From positions 46,899-110,898 of the forward strand of contig NZ_SAYU02000003.1 in NCBI RefSeq assembly GCF_004025965.2: 64,000 nucleotides of DNA, given 5' to 3'. Source of the stretch: Phycicoccus flavus (lineage in GTDB: Bacteria; Actinomycetota; Actinomycetes; Actinomycetales; Dermatophilaceae). Both the position numbers and the translations under genes were made by a program. The notes beneath the pieces are model-generated. The model ran no database searches and was not told the origin of the DNA. It saw only the letters and a program-made list of their open reading frames with translations. Shown one piece after another: positions 17,683-26,284 of the stretch. Numbering within the stretch: position 1 is the first letter of the stretch; every line of letters starts with the position of its first letter.

Positions 17683-18693
17683 TCAGGCCACGCGGGTCTT
17701 CGGCGCGTTCTCGGCGGTCTGCGCGGGGTCGCGGACGACGGCGTCGCCCAGCGCCTCGTCGATGGCGTCCAGCGCGGACTGCTCGAGCCGCACGCCCGCG
17801 GCCTCGACGTTGCTCACGACCTGCTCGGGCCGGGAGGCGCCGACGAGCGCGGCGGAGACGTTGTCGTTCTGGAGCACCCAGGCGATGGCCAGCTGGGCCA
17901 TGGTCAGCCCGGCCTCGTCGGCGATGGGGGCGAGCTTCTGCACCCGGGTGAGGACGTCGTCGTCCATCCAGCGCTTGATCATGTCGGCGCCGCCCTTGTC
18001 GTCGGTGGCCCGCGAGCCCTCGGGCGGGGCCTCGCCGGGCTTGTACTTCCCGGACAGGACGCCCTGGGCCATCGGGCTCCAGACGATCTGGCCGATCCCG
18101 AGCTCCTCGCAGGCGGGGACGACCTCGCCCTCGATGACGCGCCACAGCATCGAGTACTGCGGCTGGCTGGAGATCAGCGAGATGCCGAGGTCCTGGGCGA
18201 GCGCGTGACCGGCGCGGATCTGGTCGGCGGTCCACTCGCTGACGCCGATGTAGAGCGCCTTGCCCTGCCGGACGACGTCGGCGAACGCCTGCATCGTCTC
18301 CTCGAGCGGGGTCTCGGTGTCGTAGCGGTGCGCCTGGTAGAGGTCGACGTAGTCGGTCTGCAGGCGGCGCAGCGAGCCGTCGATCGACTCCATGATGTGC
18401 TTGCGCGACAGCCCGGTGTCGTTCTTCCCACCGGGACCGGTGGGCCAGTAGACCTTGGTGAAGATCTCCAGGCCCTCGCGCCGCTCGCCCTTGAGGGCCT
18501 CGCCGAGGACGGTCTCGGCCTTGGTGTTCGCGTAGACGTCGGCGGTGTCGAAGGTGCTGATGCCCTGGTCGAGGGCGGCGCGCACGCAGGCCGTCGCCGC
18601 GTCGTTCTCGACCTGGGAGCCGTGGGTGAGCCAGTTGCCGTAGGTGATCTCGGAGATCTTGAGTCCGCTGTTGCCGAGGTATCGGAAGTCCAT
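17683..18693 (-). CDS. aldo/keto reductase, Kv-beta-like
   Basis: A 336-residue NADPH oxidoreductase. Tetrad positions are visible in FDTADVYANTKAE (Asp, Tyr), IFTKVYW (Lys) and YQAHRYDTETPLEETM (His). LVGASRPEQVVSN is the cofactor-binding end. The start MDFRYLGNSGLKIS and the YWPTGPGGKNDTGLSRKHI loop place it in the voltage-gated K+ channel beta-subunit-like group. These are mostly stand-alone reductases of unknown substrate in bacteria. A TACGGT -10 hexamer (plus-strand 18700-18705) lies 6 bases before the ATG, so the mRNA is probably leaderless. Confidence 0.9.
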   Translation of the reverse strand: MDFRYLGNSGLKISEITYGNWLTHGSQVENDAATACVRAALDQGISTFDTADVYANTKAETVLGEALKGERREGLEIFTKVYWPTGPGGKNDTGLSRKHIMESIDGSLRRLQTDYVDLYQAHRYDTETPLEETMQAFADVVRQGKALYIGVSEWTADQIRAGHALAQDLGISLISSQPQYSMLWRVIEGEVVPACEELGIGQIVWSPMAQGVLSGKYKPGEAPPEGSRATDDKGGADMIKRWMDDDVLTRVQKLAPIADEAGLTMAQLAIAWVLQNDNVSAALVGASRPEQVVSNVEAAGVRLEQSALDAIDEALGDAVVRDPAQTAENAPKTRVA

Positions 18694-18753
18694 GGTCCGA
18701 CCGTATGCCCGGGCACCGGTCCCGCGGTGCGGCGGGTGCCGGTCGGGGCGCGC

Positions 18754-19833
18754 TCAGGCGAAGGCGGTGGCCCGCTCGGGCTCGAGCGCCCGCGGCTCCT
18801 CGTCGACGAAGCGGCAGAGCCGGGCCAGGAGCGGGGCGATCTCGGGGACGTCGTCCAGCGGCAGCGCGCGCAGCTCGCCGGTGAGGCCGTCCACCTGCCA
18901 GCGCAGCGCGTCGGCGACCCGGGACAGGACGGTCTCGGCGTCGGGGCCGAGGTCCGCGGCCTCGAGCGATGCGCGGGTGACCTCGAGCACGGCGACCGGC
19001 GAGACGTCCGCGTGGTGACCGCGGTGGCGCGCCCGGACGACGACGACCCGCACGACGGTCAGGCCCGGGGCGGCGGCCAGCGCTCGGTGGACGGCGGCGA
19101 CGACGACCCCGGCGACGACCTGGCGGTGCAGCGAGGCCCGGCGCTCGGCCGAGGGCCGGCGGATGGACAGCACGCCGCCGGCGGTCAGCCCGACCGACTG
19201 GGCGGGCAGGACGTGCTCGCCGGGCGCGAGGACCGCGACCTCGGCGTACCCGCCGACGACCGTGGTCGGGGTCGCGGGGAGCCCGGCCTCGGCGAACACC
19301 TCCCCGAGGCGCGCGATGACGGTCTCGGGGTCGTTCCCGGTGAGGGCGTCCCACCAGGTGACCGGCCCGGGTGCGGCGTCGACCGGGCCGCCGGCCTCGA
19401 CGAGCTCGGCCGGCTCGACGGACGCGGTCGGCGCGTCCGCGGCGGCGTGACGGCGGGTCGCCCGGTCGATCCACCGGGCCAGGCCGCGCGAGCGGGCCGA
19501 GCCGGGCCCGTCCGCGCGCACCAGCAGCGGCTCCGGGGGTGTGGCGGGCGGGTAGGAGACGCGGTGCAGGGAGGTGAGCGCGTCCTCCTCGTCGAGGATG
19601 GCCTGGGCCCGTTCGGCCATCTGGGGCGTCACCGGCCCGGCCGCGAGCTCGAGGGTCCGCCGGGTCCGCCGGCGGGTCTCGCCGCCGCGCACCGCGTCGG
19701 CGGGCAGGCCGGTGACGGCGAGGCGCGCCGCGCGCAGGGGCTCGGTCAGCGTGCCGAGACCGAAGGCCTCGCGCACCGCAGGGCTCGGGACACGGAACGT
19801 CGTTCCCGACACCAGACCGACGGTGACGTCCAT
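18754..19833 (-). CDS. conserved-looking protein of unknown function, 359 aa
   Basis: I recognise no family. The protein is soluble in appearance, with an N-terminal beta-rich start (MDVTVGLVSGTTFRVPSP) and an Arg-rich region (~50-65). A middle section reads like a sensor or scaffold (VVGGYAEVAVLAPGEHVLPA), followed by an alternating-hydrophobic strand (TVVRVVVVRARHRGHH), and the C-terminus is helical and acidic. No catalytic signature is evident. The ATG at 19833 was chosen because GGAGAG lies 9 bases upstream and a TACCGT -10 hexamer (plus-strand 19865-19870) gives a short leader. The frame stays open to 19977 without support. It stands alone on its strand. Confidence 0.7.
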   Translation of the reverse strand: MDVTVGLVSGTTFRVPSPAVREAFGLGTLTEPLRAARLAVTGLPADAVRGGETRRRTRRTLELAAGPVTPQMAERAQAILDEEDALTSLHRVSYPPATPPEPLLVRADGPGSARSRGLARWIDRATRRHAAADAPTASVEPAELVEAGGPVDAAPGPVTWWDALTGNDPETVIARLGEVFAEAGLPATPTTVVGGYAEVAVLAPGEHVLPAQSVGLTAGGVLSIRRPSAERRASLHRQVVAGVVVAAVHRALAAAPGLTVVRVVVVRARHRGHHADVSPVAVLEVTRASLEAADLGPDAETVLSRVADALRWQVDGLTGELRALPLDDVPEIAPLLARLCRFVDEEPRALEPERATAFA

Positions 19834-19973
19834 CCGGGCACTCTCCACTCTCCCTGCACCACGAACGGTAGGGCCCGGGGGCGGGTCGAGGAAGCGACTG
19901 GCCGGGACCTTTACCGTTCCTTGACCGAGTGCCGACCGCGGCGGTGCCGACCAGCGCGCACCCGCCCCACCCG

Positions 19974-20186
19974 TCACACGACGTCGAGCCGGACCCCGCG
20001 GAACCGGAGCACCCCGAGCACCGCCGCGACAACCAGCAGCGCGACGTGGGCGTCGTTCTCGACCCAGCCGACGACGGTCTGCTGCTCCGGGCCGAACATC
20101 GAGGGGTAGACGAGCACGGCGACCGCCAGGAGCAGGCCGAGCCCGCCGAGGACGACGGCCTGCGCCGCCCGGGCCGGCACCCGCAC
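19974..20186 (-). CDS. small two-helix membrane protein, 70 aa
   Basis: A short minus-strand frame starting at GTG 20186 (or GTG 20180) encodes two hydrophobic stretches, AVVLGGLGLLLAVAVLVYPS and HVALLVVAAVLGVLRF. A polar GPEQQTVVGW linker joins them, and the end is charged. Size and pattern fit the many small actinobacterial membrane proteins of unknown role. It is divergent from the XRE-STAND regulator. No clear Shine-Dalgarno was found, so it is less certain than its neighbours. Confidence 0.5.
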   Translation of the reverse strand: MRVPARAAQAVVLGGLGLLLAVAVLVYPSMFGPEQQTVVGWVENDAHVALLVVAAVLGVLRFRGVRLDVV

Positions 20187-20237
20187 ACCCGGTCGTGGGG
20201 CTCGTCGTGGAGGCCGCTCGCCCACTACGGTCCTCTC

Positions 20238-22637
20238 GTGAGCGGCGGACCGGACACGGGGCGTGGGGACTTCGCCGTCCTGCTGCGCCGCCTTCGGGAG
20301 GCGCGCTCGGTGACCCAGGAGGAGCTCGCCGGGTCCTCCGGCGTCACCGCCAAGGCGATCAGTGCCCTGGAGCGCGGCGAGCGCAGACGGCCGTACCCGC
20401 ACACCGTCCGGTCCCTGGCCGACGGGCTGGGCCTCACCGACGACGAGCGCGCCGCCCTCGTCGCCGCCGTGCCGCGTCGTGCGACGCCGTCGACCGGCGG
20501 CGCGACGACGTCCGGGTCCGCGACGGCGCCGGCTGGTACGGACCCCCCGCCTCCCCCTCGGCCGGTCGCGCCGCCCCCCGCCCCGGCCGCCCCGCTCGTC
20601 GGGCGCGAGGCGGACGTCGCGGCCGTCCTCGACCTCGTGACGACGGGGGCGCGTCTCGTCACGCTGACCGGGGCGGGCGGCGTCGGCAAGACGCGGCTGG
20701 CGCGCGAGGTGCTGGCCCGGGCCGCCCCCGCCTTCCCCGACGGCACTGGTTTCGCCGACCTCGCCCCCGTCCGCGAGCCCACGGCCGTGCTCCCCCGGCT
20801 GGCGACGGCCCTCGGCCTCTCCGAGCCGCCGGGCGGGGTGAGCACGGCGTCGCTCGCCGCGGCGCTGCACGACCGGCGGCTGCTCGTCGTCCTCGACAAC
20901 CTCGAGCAGGTGCTCGCCGCCGCCCCGGCGGTCGCGGACCTCGTCGAGCGCTGCCCGGACCTCGTCGTGCTCGCCACGAGCCGGGCGCCGCTGCGGGTGC
21001 GGGCCGAGCGCGAGATGCCTCTCGCCCCGCTCGGCACCCCCGCCGGCGACGGCGCCGAGGAGGTCGCGGCCTCGCCGGCGGTCCGGCTGCTGCTGGACCG
21101 GGCGGCCGCCGCGGGCGCCTCGCTGCCGCTGACCCCCGACACTGCTCCCCTGCTGGCCGCGGTGACGCGGCGGCTCGACGGCATCCCGCTCGCGGTCGAG
21201 CTCGCCGCCGCCAGCGCCCGCTTCCTCACCCCCGCCGCGCTGCTCGCCCGGCTGGACCGGCACGGCCTCGACGCCGCGAGCGGGGCGCCCCGCGACCTGC
21301 CGGACCGGCAGCGGACGATGACGGCGGTCCTCGACGCCAGCGCGGACCTGCTCGACCCCGACGACGCCGCGCTGCTCGGCCGGCTCGCCGTCTTCGCGGG
21401 AGGCTTCTCGCTGGACAGCGCCGAGGCCGTCGCCGACGACCCCGGCGGCGCGGACGTCGTCGGCGGCATCGGCGCCCTCGTCGAGCAGTCCCTCCTCGTC
21501 CCCGTCCCCGCCCCGGACGACGTGCCGCGCTTCCGGCTGCTGGAACCGGTGCGCCAGTACGCCGCGGTGCGCCTGCGCGACGCCGAGGCCGCCCTGTCCA
21601 CCGCGACCGCGCACGCCGACCACCTCCTGGACCTCGGGACGGCGGCCCACCGGCGCCTGCAGACGGCCCGCATCGGGCCACCGCTGGACCGTCTCGAGGC
21701 CGACCACGCCAACCTGCGCTCGGCCTTCCTGCGGCTGCTCGAGCTCGACCGCCCGGACGACGCGGCGCGCCTCGCGGGCGGCGTCTGGCTCTACCTCGGG
21801 CTGCGCGGGCGGGCGCGCGAGGGGCTGGACTGGCTGGGCCGGCTGCCCGGCGGAGAGTCCGACGTCGGGGTCGCGTGGGCCGCGGTGGCCCGGATGGGGC
21901 TGCGGCTCGTCGTCGGGGACGTGGCCGGCCTGCGGCAGGAGGCCGCCGTCGGGGTGCCGGTGGCCGCCCGGTGCGGCGACCCCGTGCTGGCGAGCGAGGC
22001 CTCGGTGCTCGCCGGGCTCGGGGCCGTGTTCGCGGGCGACCTCGCGGCCGCGGACGACCTGCTCACCCTGCACCCGGGCCTGCACGCGGCCGACGCCCCA
22101 TGGGCGCAGATCCTGCGCGACTTCGGCCGCGGCCAGCTGGCGCTCGTGGCCGGGGACGCGCCCCGGGCGGCGCGGCTGCTGGACGCGAGCCTGGCGGCGG
22201 CGCGGGACCTCGGCAACGAGTTCACGGTCGCCACCGCCCTCAACGTGCGGGCCAGTGCGGCCGAGATCCTCGGCGACGACGTCCGCGCCGCCGTCCTGCT
22301 GGGTGAGGCGCTCGAGCTGTCGGTCCGGCTGCGGCTCGGCTGGACCCTCGGCTACGCCGTCCCGCAGCTGGCCGGTGTCGCGGCCCGCTCCGGCCACCCG
22401 GTCGTCGCGGCCACGCTCTTCGGCGCCGCCGCCACCCTCACCGTGTCCGACGCGGTCGACGCCCACTTCCCGCCGACCCGGGTGACGACCGACCGCGGCC
22501 TGGCCGCCGCCCGGGAGGCCCTCGACGAGCGCGCCTTCGCGCAGGCCTGGGAGGCCGGACGCTCGGCGACCCCGGCGGGGGTCGCCGAGCTCGCGGCCCG
22601 GGTCGTCGCCGACGTCACGCGCCGCGGACCCGCCTGA
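20238..22637 (+). CDS. XRE-type regulator with STAND NTPase (NB-ARC-like) and TPR region
   Basis: This is a 799-residue multidomain regulator. Residues ~12-70 are an XRE helix-turn-helix (TQEELAGSSGVTAKAISALE). A Pro-rich linker (~90-120) follows. The NTPase has Walker A at 145-152 (GAGGVGKT), Walker B in LLVVLDNLEQV and a sensor in VLATSRAPLRV, followed by LDGIPLAVELAAA. The remainder is alpha-helical repeats (TPR-like). This plan is shared with many actinobacterial AAA/LuxR-type activators, where ligand and ATP binding control DNA binding; the ligand is unknown. A TACGGT -10 hexamer at 20226-20231 lies 6 bases before the GTG, indicating a leaderless start. The 3' end overlaps the convergent hemerythrin gene by 23 bases. 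Confidence 0.88.
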   Translation: MSGGPDTGRGDFAVLLRRLREARSVTQEELAGSSGVTAKAISALERGERRRPYPHTVRSLADGLGLTDDERAALVAAVPRRATPSTGGATTSGSATAPAGTDPPPPPRPVAPPPAPAAPLVGREADVAAVLDLVTTGARLVTLTGAGGVGKTRLAREVLARAAPAFPDGTGFADLAPVREPTAVLPRLATALGLSEPPGGVSTASLAAALHDRRLLVVLDNLEQVLAAAPAVADLVERCPDLVVLATSRAPLRVRAEREMPLAPLGTPAGDGAEEVAASPAVRLLLDRAAAAGASLPLTPDTAPLLAAVTRRLDGIPLAVELAAASARFLTPAALLARLDRHGLDAASGAPRDLPDRQRTMTAVLDASADLLDPDDAALLGRLAVFAGGFSLDSAEAVADDPGGADVVGGIGALVEQSLLVPVPAPDDVPRFRLLEPVRQYAAVRLRDAEAALSTATAHADHLLDLGTAAHRRLQTARIGPPLDRLEADHANLRSAFLRLLELDRPDDAARLAGGVWLYLGLRGRAREGLDWLGRLPGGESDVGVAWAAVARMGLRLVVGDVAGLRQEAAVGVPVAARCGDPVLASEASVLAGLGAVFAGDLAAADDLLTLHPGLHAADAPWAQILRDFGRGQLALVAGDAPRAARLLDASLAAARDLGNEFTVATALNVRASAAEILGDDVRAAVLLGEALELSVRLRLGWTLGYAVPQLAGVAARSGHPVVAATLFGAAATLTVSDAVDAHFPPTRVTTDRGLAAAREALDERAFAQAWEAGRSATPAGVAELAARVVADVTRRGPA

Positions 22638-23292
22638 CGTAGCGGCGGTACTGCCACGCGCCGACGGTGCGAAGGAGCAGCCGCACCGGCGCCGGGACCT
22701 TGCCGAGCATGGCGCGGCGCTCGGCCGCGTCGCACTCCTCGAGGATGGCGCCGAAGAGCAGCGGCAGCTGGGACCGCTCGATCGAGGCCTGGCCGTGCTC
22801 GCCCAGGCTGTCCCACTCGGCCACGGTGACGTGGCGCAGGCACAGGGGCAGGATCTCCCGCTCCTCGAGGTCGAGGTGCTCGAACAGGGCCACCGCCAGG
22901 GCGTGGACGGTGTCCGCGAGCGCGGTGCCCGCGGCGCGCGAGGGGTCGCGCTCCCAGGCGTCGATGCCCGCCTCGACGCGCTCGAGCAGCTCCTCGACGC
23001 GGTGGTGCTGGGCCTGCATGGTCTCGACGAGCCCGGTCGACGGCGCGGCCCGCTCCAGCAGCGCCGGCCAGAGGACGGCGTCCTCGCCGGTGTGGTGCTG
23101 GTGCAGGCCGCCGAGGACGAGGCGAAGGGCGCCCGCCAGGGTGGCGGCCCGCTCGGCGTCGCCGTCCGATGCCCGGCGCACGAGCCGCGGCAGGACGACG
23201 AGCTCGCGCCGGAAGACGCGGTGGACGATGACCATCTCGTGGACCCACGGGCGGTCGGTGGTGGGGGTGGTGCTGAAGGTCGTGCTGCTCAC
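22615..23292 (-). CDS. hemerythrin-domain protein, 225 aa
   Basis: The helical bundle carries hemerythrin-type di-iron ligands. A His is in WVHEMVIVHRVFRRE. HxxxE follows in HQHHTGEDAVLWP, His again in MQAQHHRVEELLERVE, and a His with acidic residues in FEHLDLEEREILPL. Relatives bind oxygen or sense redox/NO; the cytoplasmic role is unknown here. The C-terminal ~60 residues (VPAPVRLLLRTVGAWQYRRY) form a basic tail outside the bundle. The GTG at 23292 follows GGGAGG at 7 bases, which decides the start among several in-frame options further upstream. The stop lies inside the end of the convergent regulator gene. Confidence 0.87.
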   Translation of the reverse strand: MSSTTFSTTPTTDRPWVHEMVIVHRVFRRELVVLPRLVRRASDGDAERAATLAGALRLVLGGLHQHHTGEDAVLWPALLERAAPSTGLVETMQAQHHRVEELLERVEAGIDAWERDPSRAAGTALADTVHALAVALFEHLDLEEREILPLCLRHVTVAEWDSLGEHGQASIERSQLPLLFGAILEECDAAERRAMLGKVPAPVRLLLRTVGAWQYRRYVRRVRGA

Positions 23293-23528
23293 GGCGGTGC
23301 CTCCCGGCTCGGTGCTGGTGTGTGCCTCCAGCCTCGGCCGGGGGCGTGCCCCGCCCCACCCACGGCGGGTCCCACACCACCCCCCCACCCGGTGGGGACG
23401 CGACGCCTGGCGGAGGCGGTCCGTCGCCGCCACCCGGCCCGGCCGCCCATCCCGGGCCCGTGGACCGAACGGCCGACGATCGGGCCGAACGCCCCTGCCC
23501 GGCACGGACCCGGACGTAGCCTGACCGG

Positions 23529-24557
23529 GTGCCGAGCGGGGGATCCGAGGACTGGTGGGACGCCCCGCCCGAGGACGACCGTGCCCGACCGGGCGCCCTG
23601 CTGCGGCTGGGACCGGCGGACCACCGCCCGCCGTCGTCGGGGCCCTCCGGCCCGACCGACCGGCCGCCGCACCTGCCCGACCGGCCGCCGCACCTGCTCG
23701 ACCCGCCGCCGCACCTGCTCGACCCGCCGCCGGGACAGTCACCGGGGACGTCCGGACGCTCGTTCGGTGTCCTCGTCCTCGTCGTGCTGCTCGGGGCGCT
23801 CGTGGCGCTGCTGCCGCGCATCTCCCGGCTCGTCGAGGAGTCGATGCTCGGCCCGCCCTCCCCCGCCGTGACCCCGGCCGGCGGCGCCCAGGGCGTCGGC
23901 GGGGCCGAGGGCCGGCTGCTGCCCCCGGTCGACGCCGAGGACGTGCCCGCGGCCTCGCAGTACGCCTTCATGCAGACCCAGGACGGCAGCGCCGAGCCGG
24001 TCACCTGGGACCCCTGCGACGCCATCCACTACGTCGTCCGCGAGGCGCCCGGGGTCGGTGCGGCCGGCCGGGAGGCGGTCGAGGGCGCCGTCGCGCAGAT
24101 CTCGGCGGCCACCGGGCTGGCCTTCGTCAGCGACGGCCTGACCAGCGAGGCGCCGAACGAGAGCCGCCCGCTGGTCCGGACCGACGCGGGTGGCTCGCGC
24201 GTCGCGCCGGTTCTCATCGCCTGGAGCGACCGGGCCGAGACCCCCGAGCTCGGGGACGACGCCATCGGCCTCGGCGGCGGGCGGTCGGTCCGGGCGCCGG
24301 ACGGACGGCGGGTGTACGTCTCGGGGATGGTGCGGCTCGACACCCCGGCGCTGCGGGAGATGCTGGACAGCCGGCGCGGCCGGGCCGAGGTGCAGGCCGT
24401 CATCGCCCACGAGCTCGGGCACGTCGTCGGCGCCGGCCACGCGAGCAGCGGGACAGAGCTGATGTCGGCGGAGAACCGCGGCCAGACCTCGCTGGGCACG
24501 GGCGACCGCTACGTCCTGTCGGTCCTCGGCCGGGGCCGATGCGTGCCCGGGCTCTGA
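23529..24557 (+). CDS. membrane-anchored metzincin-type peptidase (matrixin-like)
   Basis: The protein is 342 residues. A cytoplasmic Pro-rich N-terminus (1-75) contains three copies of a PPHLxDx repeat. One membrane helix follows (about 79-97, GVLVLVVLLGALVALL) and then an extracellular domain. At residues 294-304 the sequence is HELGHVVGAGH, the HExxHxxGxxH zinc motif of metzincins. A Met in GTELMSAEN supplies the expected Met-turn. The CDAIHYVVR and ATGLAFV segments are typical of matrixin-like folds. It is likely a surface protease with unknown target. A TAGCCT -10 hexamer at 23517-23522 lies 6 bases before the GTG, implying a leaderless mRNA. Confidence 0.87.
   Translation: MPSGGSEDWWDAPPEDDRARPGALLRLGPADHRPPSSGPSGPTDRPPHLPDRPPHLLDPPPHLLDPPPGQSPGTSGRSFGVLVLVVLLGALVALLPRISRLVEESMLGPPSPAVTPAGGAQGVGGAEGRLLPPVDAEDVPAASQYAFMQTQDGSAEPVTWDPCDAIHYVVREAPGVGAAGREAVEGAVAQISAATGLAFVSDGLTSEAPNESRPLVRTDAGGSRVAPVLIAWSDRAETPELGDDAIGLGGGRSVRAPDGRRVYVSGMVRLDTPALREMLDSRRGRAEVQAVIAHELGHVVGAGHASSGTELMSAENRGQTSLGTGDRYVLSVLGRGRCVPGL
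23664..23726 (+). repeat. three 21-bp in-frame repeats (PPHLxDx)
   Basis: Units at 23664, 23685 and 23706 encode PPHLPDR, PPHLLDP and PPHLLDP in the cytoplasmic N-terminus of the metzincin. The last two are nearly identical at DNA level, indicating recent slippage. Confidence 0.8.
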
Positions 24558-24587
24558 CGCCGGGACGGTGACGCCCGGGACCCGGCG
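24558..24587. terminator. weak hairpin between metzincin and ABM genes
   Basis: CGCCGGG (24558-24564) pairs with CCCGGCG (24581-24587) between convergent stops. The loop is long, so this is tentative. Confidence 0.3.
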
Positions 24588-24593
24588 CCCCGG

Positions 24594-24914
24594 TCAGGCG
24601 ATGCGGCGCACCCGGTTCACGGTGAGCCCGTCGCCGTCGAGGAGGTCGGGGATGCGCTCGGCGAAGGCGACGAGGTGCGGCGCCGCGAGGTGGGCATCGA
24701 GGTGCTCGCCGGAGTGCCAGTTCTCGTAGAAGAAGAAGCGGCCCGGGTCCTCGACCGACTCGTGGAGGTCGTAGTTGACGTAGCCGTCCTCCTGGCGGGT
24801 CGGCTCGATGAGCTGTTCCAGCGCCGCGCGCAGCTGGTCCTCCTTGCCCGGGGCGGCCTTCATGGAGGCGATGACGGTGAGCAGGTCGCGGTTGTCGTCG
24901 GTGGGCGTGGTCAT
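24594..24914 (-). CDS. antibiotic biosynthesis monooxygenase (ABM)/YgiN-like, 106 aa
   Basis: This is a small ferredoxin-like dimeric alpha+beta protein. The family markers are LLTVIASMKAAPGKEDQLRA, EDGYVNYDLHESVEDPGRFF, FYENWHSGEHLDAHLAAPHL. YgiN-type members act on quinols; others act on aromatic polyketides. The exact substrate cannot be read from sequence. GGAGG lies 4 bases before the ATG. A TAGGTT -10 hexamer (plus-strand 24978-24983) would give a ~57-base leader, divergent from the DUF3500 gene. Confidence 0.88.
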   Translation of the reverse strand: MTTPTDDNRDLLTVIASMKAAPGKEDQLRAALEQLIEPTRQEDGYVNYDLHESVEDPGRFFFYENWHSGEHLDAHLAAPHLVAFAERIPDLLDGDGLTVNRVRRIA

Positions 24915-24977
24915 CGGTCCTCCAGGGGGAGCTGGCCGCCGCGGGACGCCGGTGTCCTCGCGCGTCGGATGCTGCCG

Positions 24978-25025
24978 AACCTAGCCCCGTGGAGGGCGCC
25001 GCACCACTGCCCGCCGGACTAGGGT
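24978..25025. promoter_or_regulatory. divergent promoter pair
   Basis: TAGGTT on the minus strand (24978-24983) points to the ABM gene. TAGGGT on the plus strand (25020-25025) ends 7 bases before the DUF3500 ATG, so that transcript should begin at the start codon. Confidence 0.5.
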
Positions 25026-25032
25026 TCCGGGC

Positions 25033-26175
25033 ATGCCAGACCAGCTCCCGGGCCGGCGCGAGGTGGCGTCGGCCATGGCCGAGGCGGCGTCCGCGTGGCT
25101 CGCGACGCTCACCCCCGACCAGCGCGCCGACGCCGTCGGCGCCGGTCCCACCGACGGGCCGGAGGACGCCGAGCGACGCCGCTGGTTCTACACGCCCACC
25201 GACCACGGCGGGCTCACCGTGCACGCGCAGCGCCCGGCGCAGCAGCGGGCGGCGATGCGGCTCGTCGCGTCCGGGCTGTCGATGGCCGGCTACGTCACGG
25301 TGTCGACGGTCATGGGGCTCGAGAACGTCCTGGACCGGGTCGAGGGCTTCGCCGCGATCTTCGACCGCGAGCGCGGGCGCGACCCCGGCCTGTACTACCT
25401 GCGGGTCTTCGGCGACCCCGCGTCCGGCACCTGGGGGTGGCGCTACGGCGGCCACCACGTGTCGCTCAACAACCTCGTCGTCGACGGCGAGCTGGTGTCG
25501 ACGACGCCGTGCTTCCTCGGCGCCGACCCCGCCACCTCGCCGCTGCTCGGCGGCGCCCTCAACCGTCCGCTCGGGCGCGTCGAGGACCTCGGCCGCGAGC
25601 TGGTCCGCTCCCTCGACCCGGACCTCGCCCGCCGTGCCGTCCTGCACCCGGTCGCGCCCTCGGACCTCGTCACCGCGAACCGGACGCGCGTCTCGCCCGG
25701 CGACCGGGTCGTCCCGCTGGCCGGGATCTGGCGCGACGCGCGCTTCCCCGACGACGAGCAGCAGGCCAGGCTCCAGGCCCTGTCCGACGCCATCGACGAC
25801 GCGGCCGGCTACACCGACGCCGACCACGCGAGGCTCGAGTACACGAGCACGCCCCAGGGCGTCGCCGGCCGCGAGCTCGACGCCGGCCAGCGCGAGCTGC
25901 TCGTCGCCCTGCTCGGTACGCACTTCGACCGGGTGCCGGACGGGGTGTCGCCGGCGCCGGCGTACGACGACGCCGCCCTGGACGAGGTGCATCTGGCCTG
26001 GGCCGGGCCGACCGACGCCGGCGAACCGCACTACTACCGGGTGCAGGGTCCCGGGCTGCTGCTGGAGTGGGACAACACCCAGCGCGGCGCGAACCACGCG
26101 CACTCGGTGTGGCGGGACCCCGACCGCGACTTCGGACTGGACGTGCTGGCCCGGCACCACGCCCGCCACCACTGA
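25033..26175 (+). CDS. DUF3500-family protein, 380 aa
   Basis: A cytoplasmic protein of the DUF3500 family, recognisable from RRRWFYTPTDHGGLTVHAQ, WGWRYGGHHVSLNN, VSTTPCFLGADPA and the C-terminal LLLEWDNTQRGANHAHSVWR. Biochemical function is unknown. Many His, Tyr and Trp residues cluster in the conserved blocks, so a metal or sugar ligand is possible, but this is only inference. The ATG at 25033 is the expected 5' end of a leaderless mRNA (TAGGGT at 25020-25025). It is followed after 64 bases by the short frame ahead of the LacI regulator. Confidence 0.88.
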   Translation: MPDQLPGRREVASAMAEAASAWLATLTPDQRADAVGAGPTDGPEDAERRRWFYTPTDHGGLTVHAQRPAQQRAAMRLVASGLSMAGYVTVSTVMGLENVLDRVEGFAAIFDRERGRDPGLYYLRVFGDPASGTWGWRYGGHHVSLNNLVVDGELVSTTPCFLGADPATSPLLGGALNRPLGRVEDLGRELVRSLDPDLARRAVLHPVAPSDLVTANRTRVSPGDRVVPLAGIWRDARFPDDEQQARLQALSDAIDDAAGYTDADHARLEYTSTPQGVAGRELDAGQRELLVALLGTHFDRVPDGVSPAPAYDDAALDEVHLAWAGPTDAGEPHYYRVQGPGLLLEWDNTQRGANHAHSVWRDPDRDFGLDVLARHHARHH

Positions 26176-26239
26176 CGCCGCCCGTCGACGGCTCCGGCAT
26201 GCCCTCGGCGGGGGTGGGGTCCTGGCTACCATCGGGGCC

Positions 26240-26284
26240 ATGCCGTCCCCGTCCCGCCGTCGACGCCGGACACCCGCGGCATGA
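26240..26284 (+). CDS. possible leaderless 14-aa leader peptide of the LacI gene
   Basis: A TACCAT -10-like hexamer (26227-26232) lies 7 bases before an ATG that opens a 14-codon frame, MPSPSRRRRRTPAA. Its TGA overlaps the LacI ATG (ATGA at 26281-26284). The LacI gene has no Shine-Dalgarno of its own, so it may be translated by re-initiation after this Arg-rich peptide. This is inferred from spacing only. Confidence 0.4.
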   Translation: MPSPSRRRRRTPAA

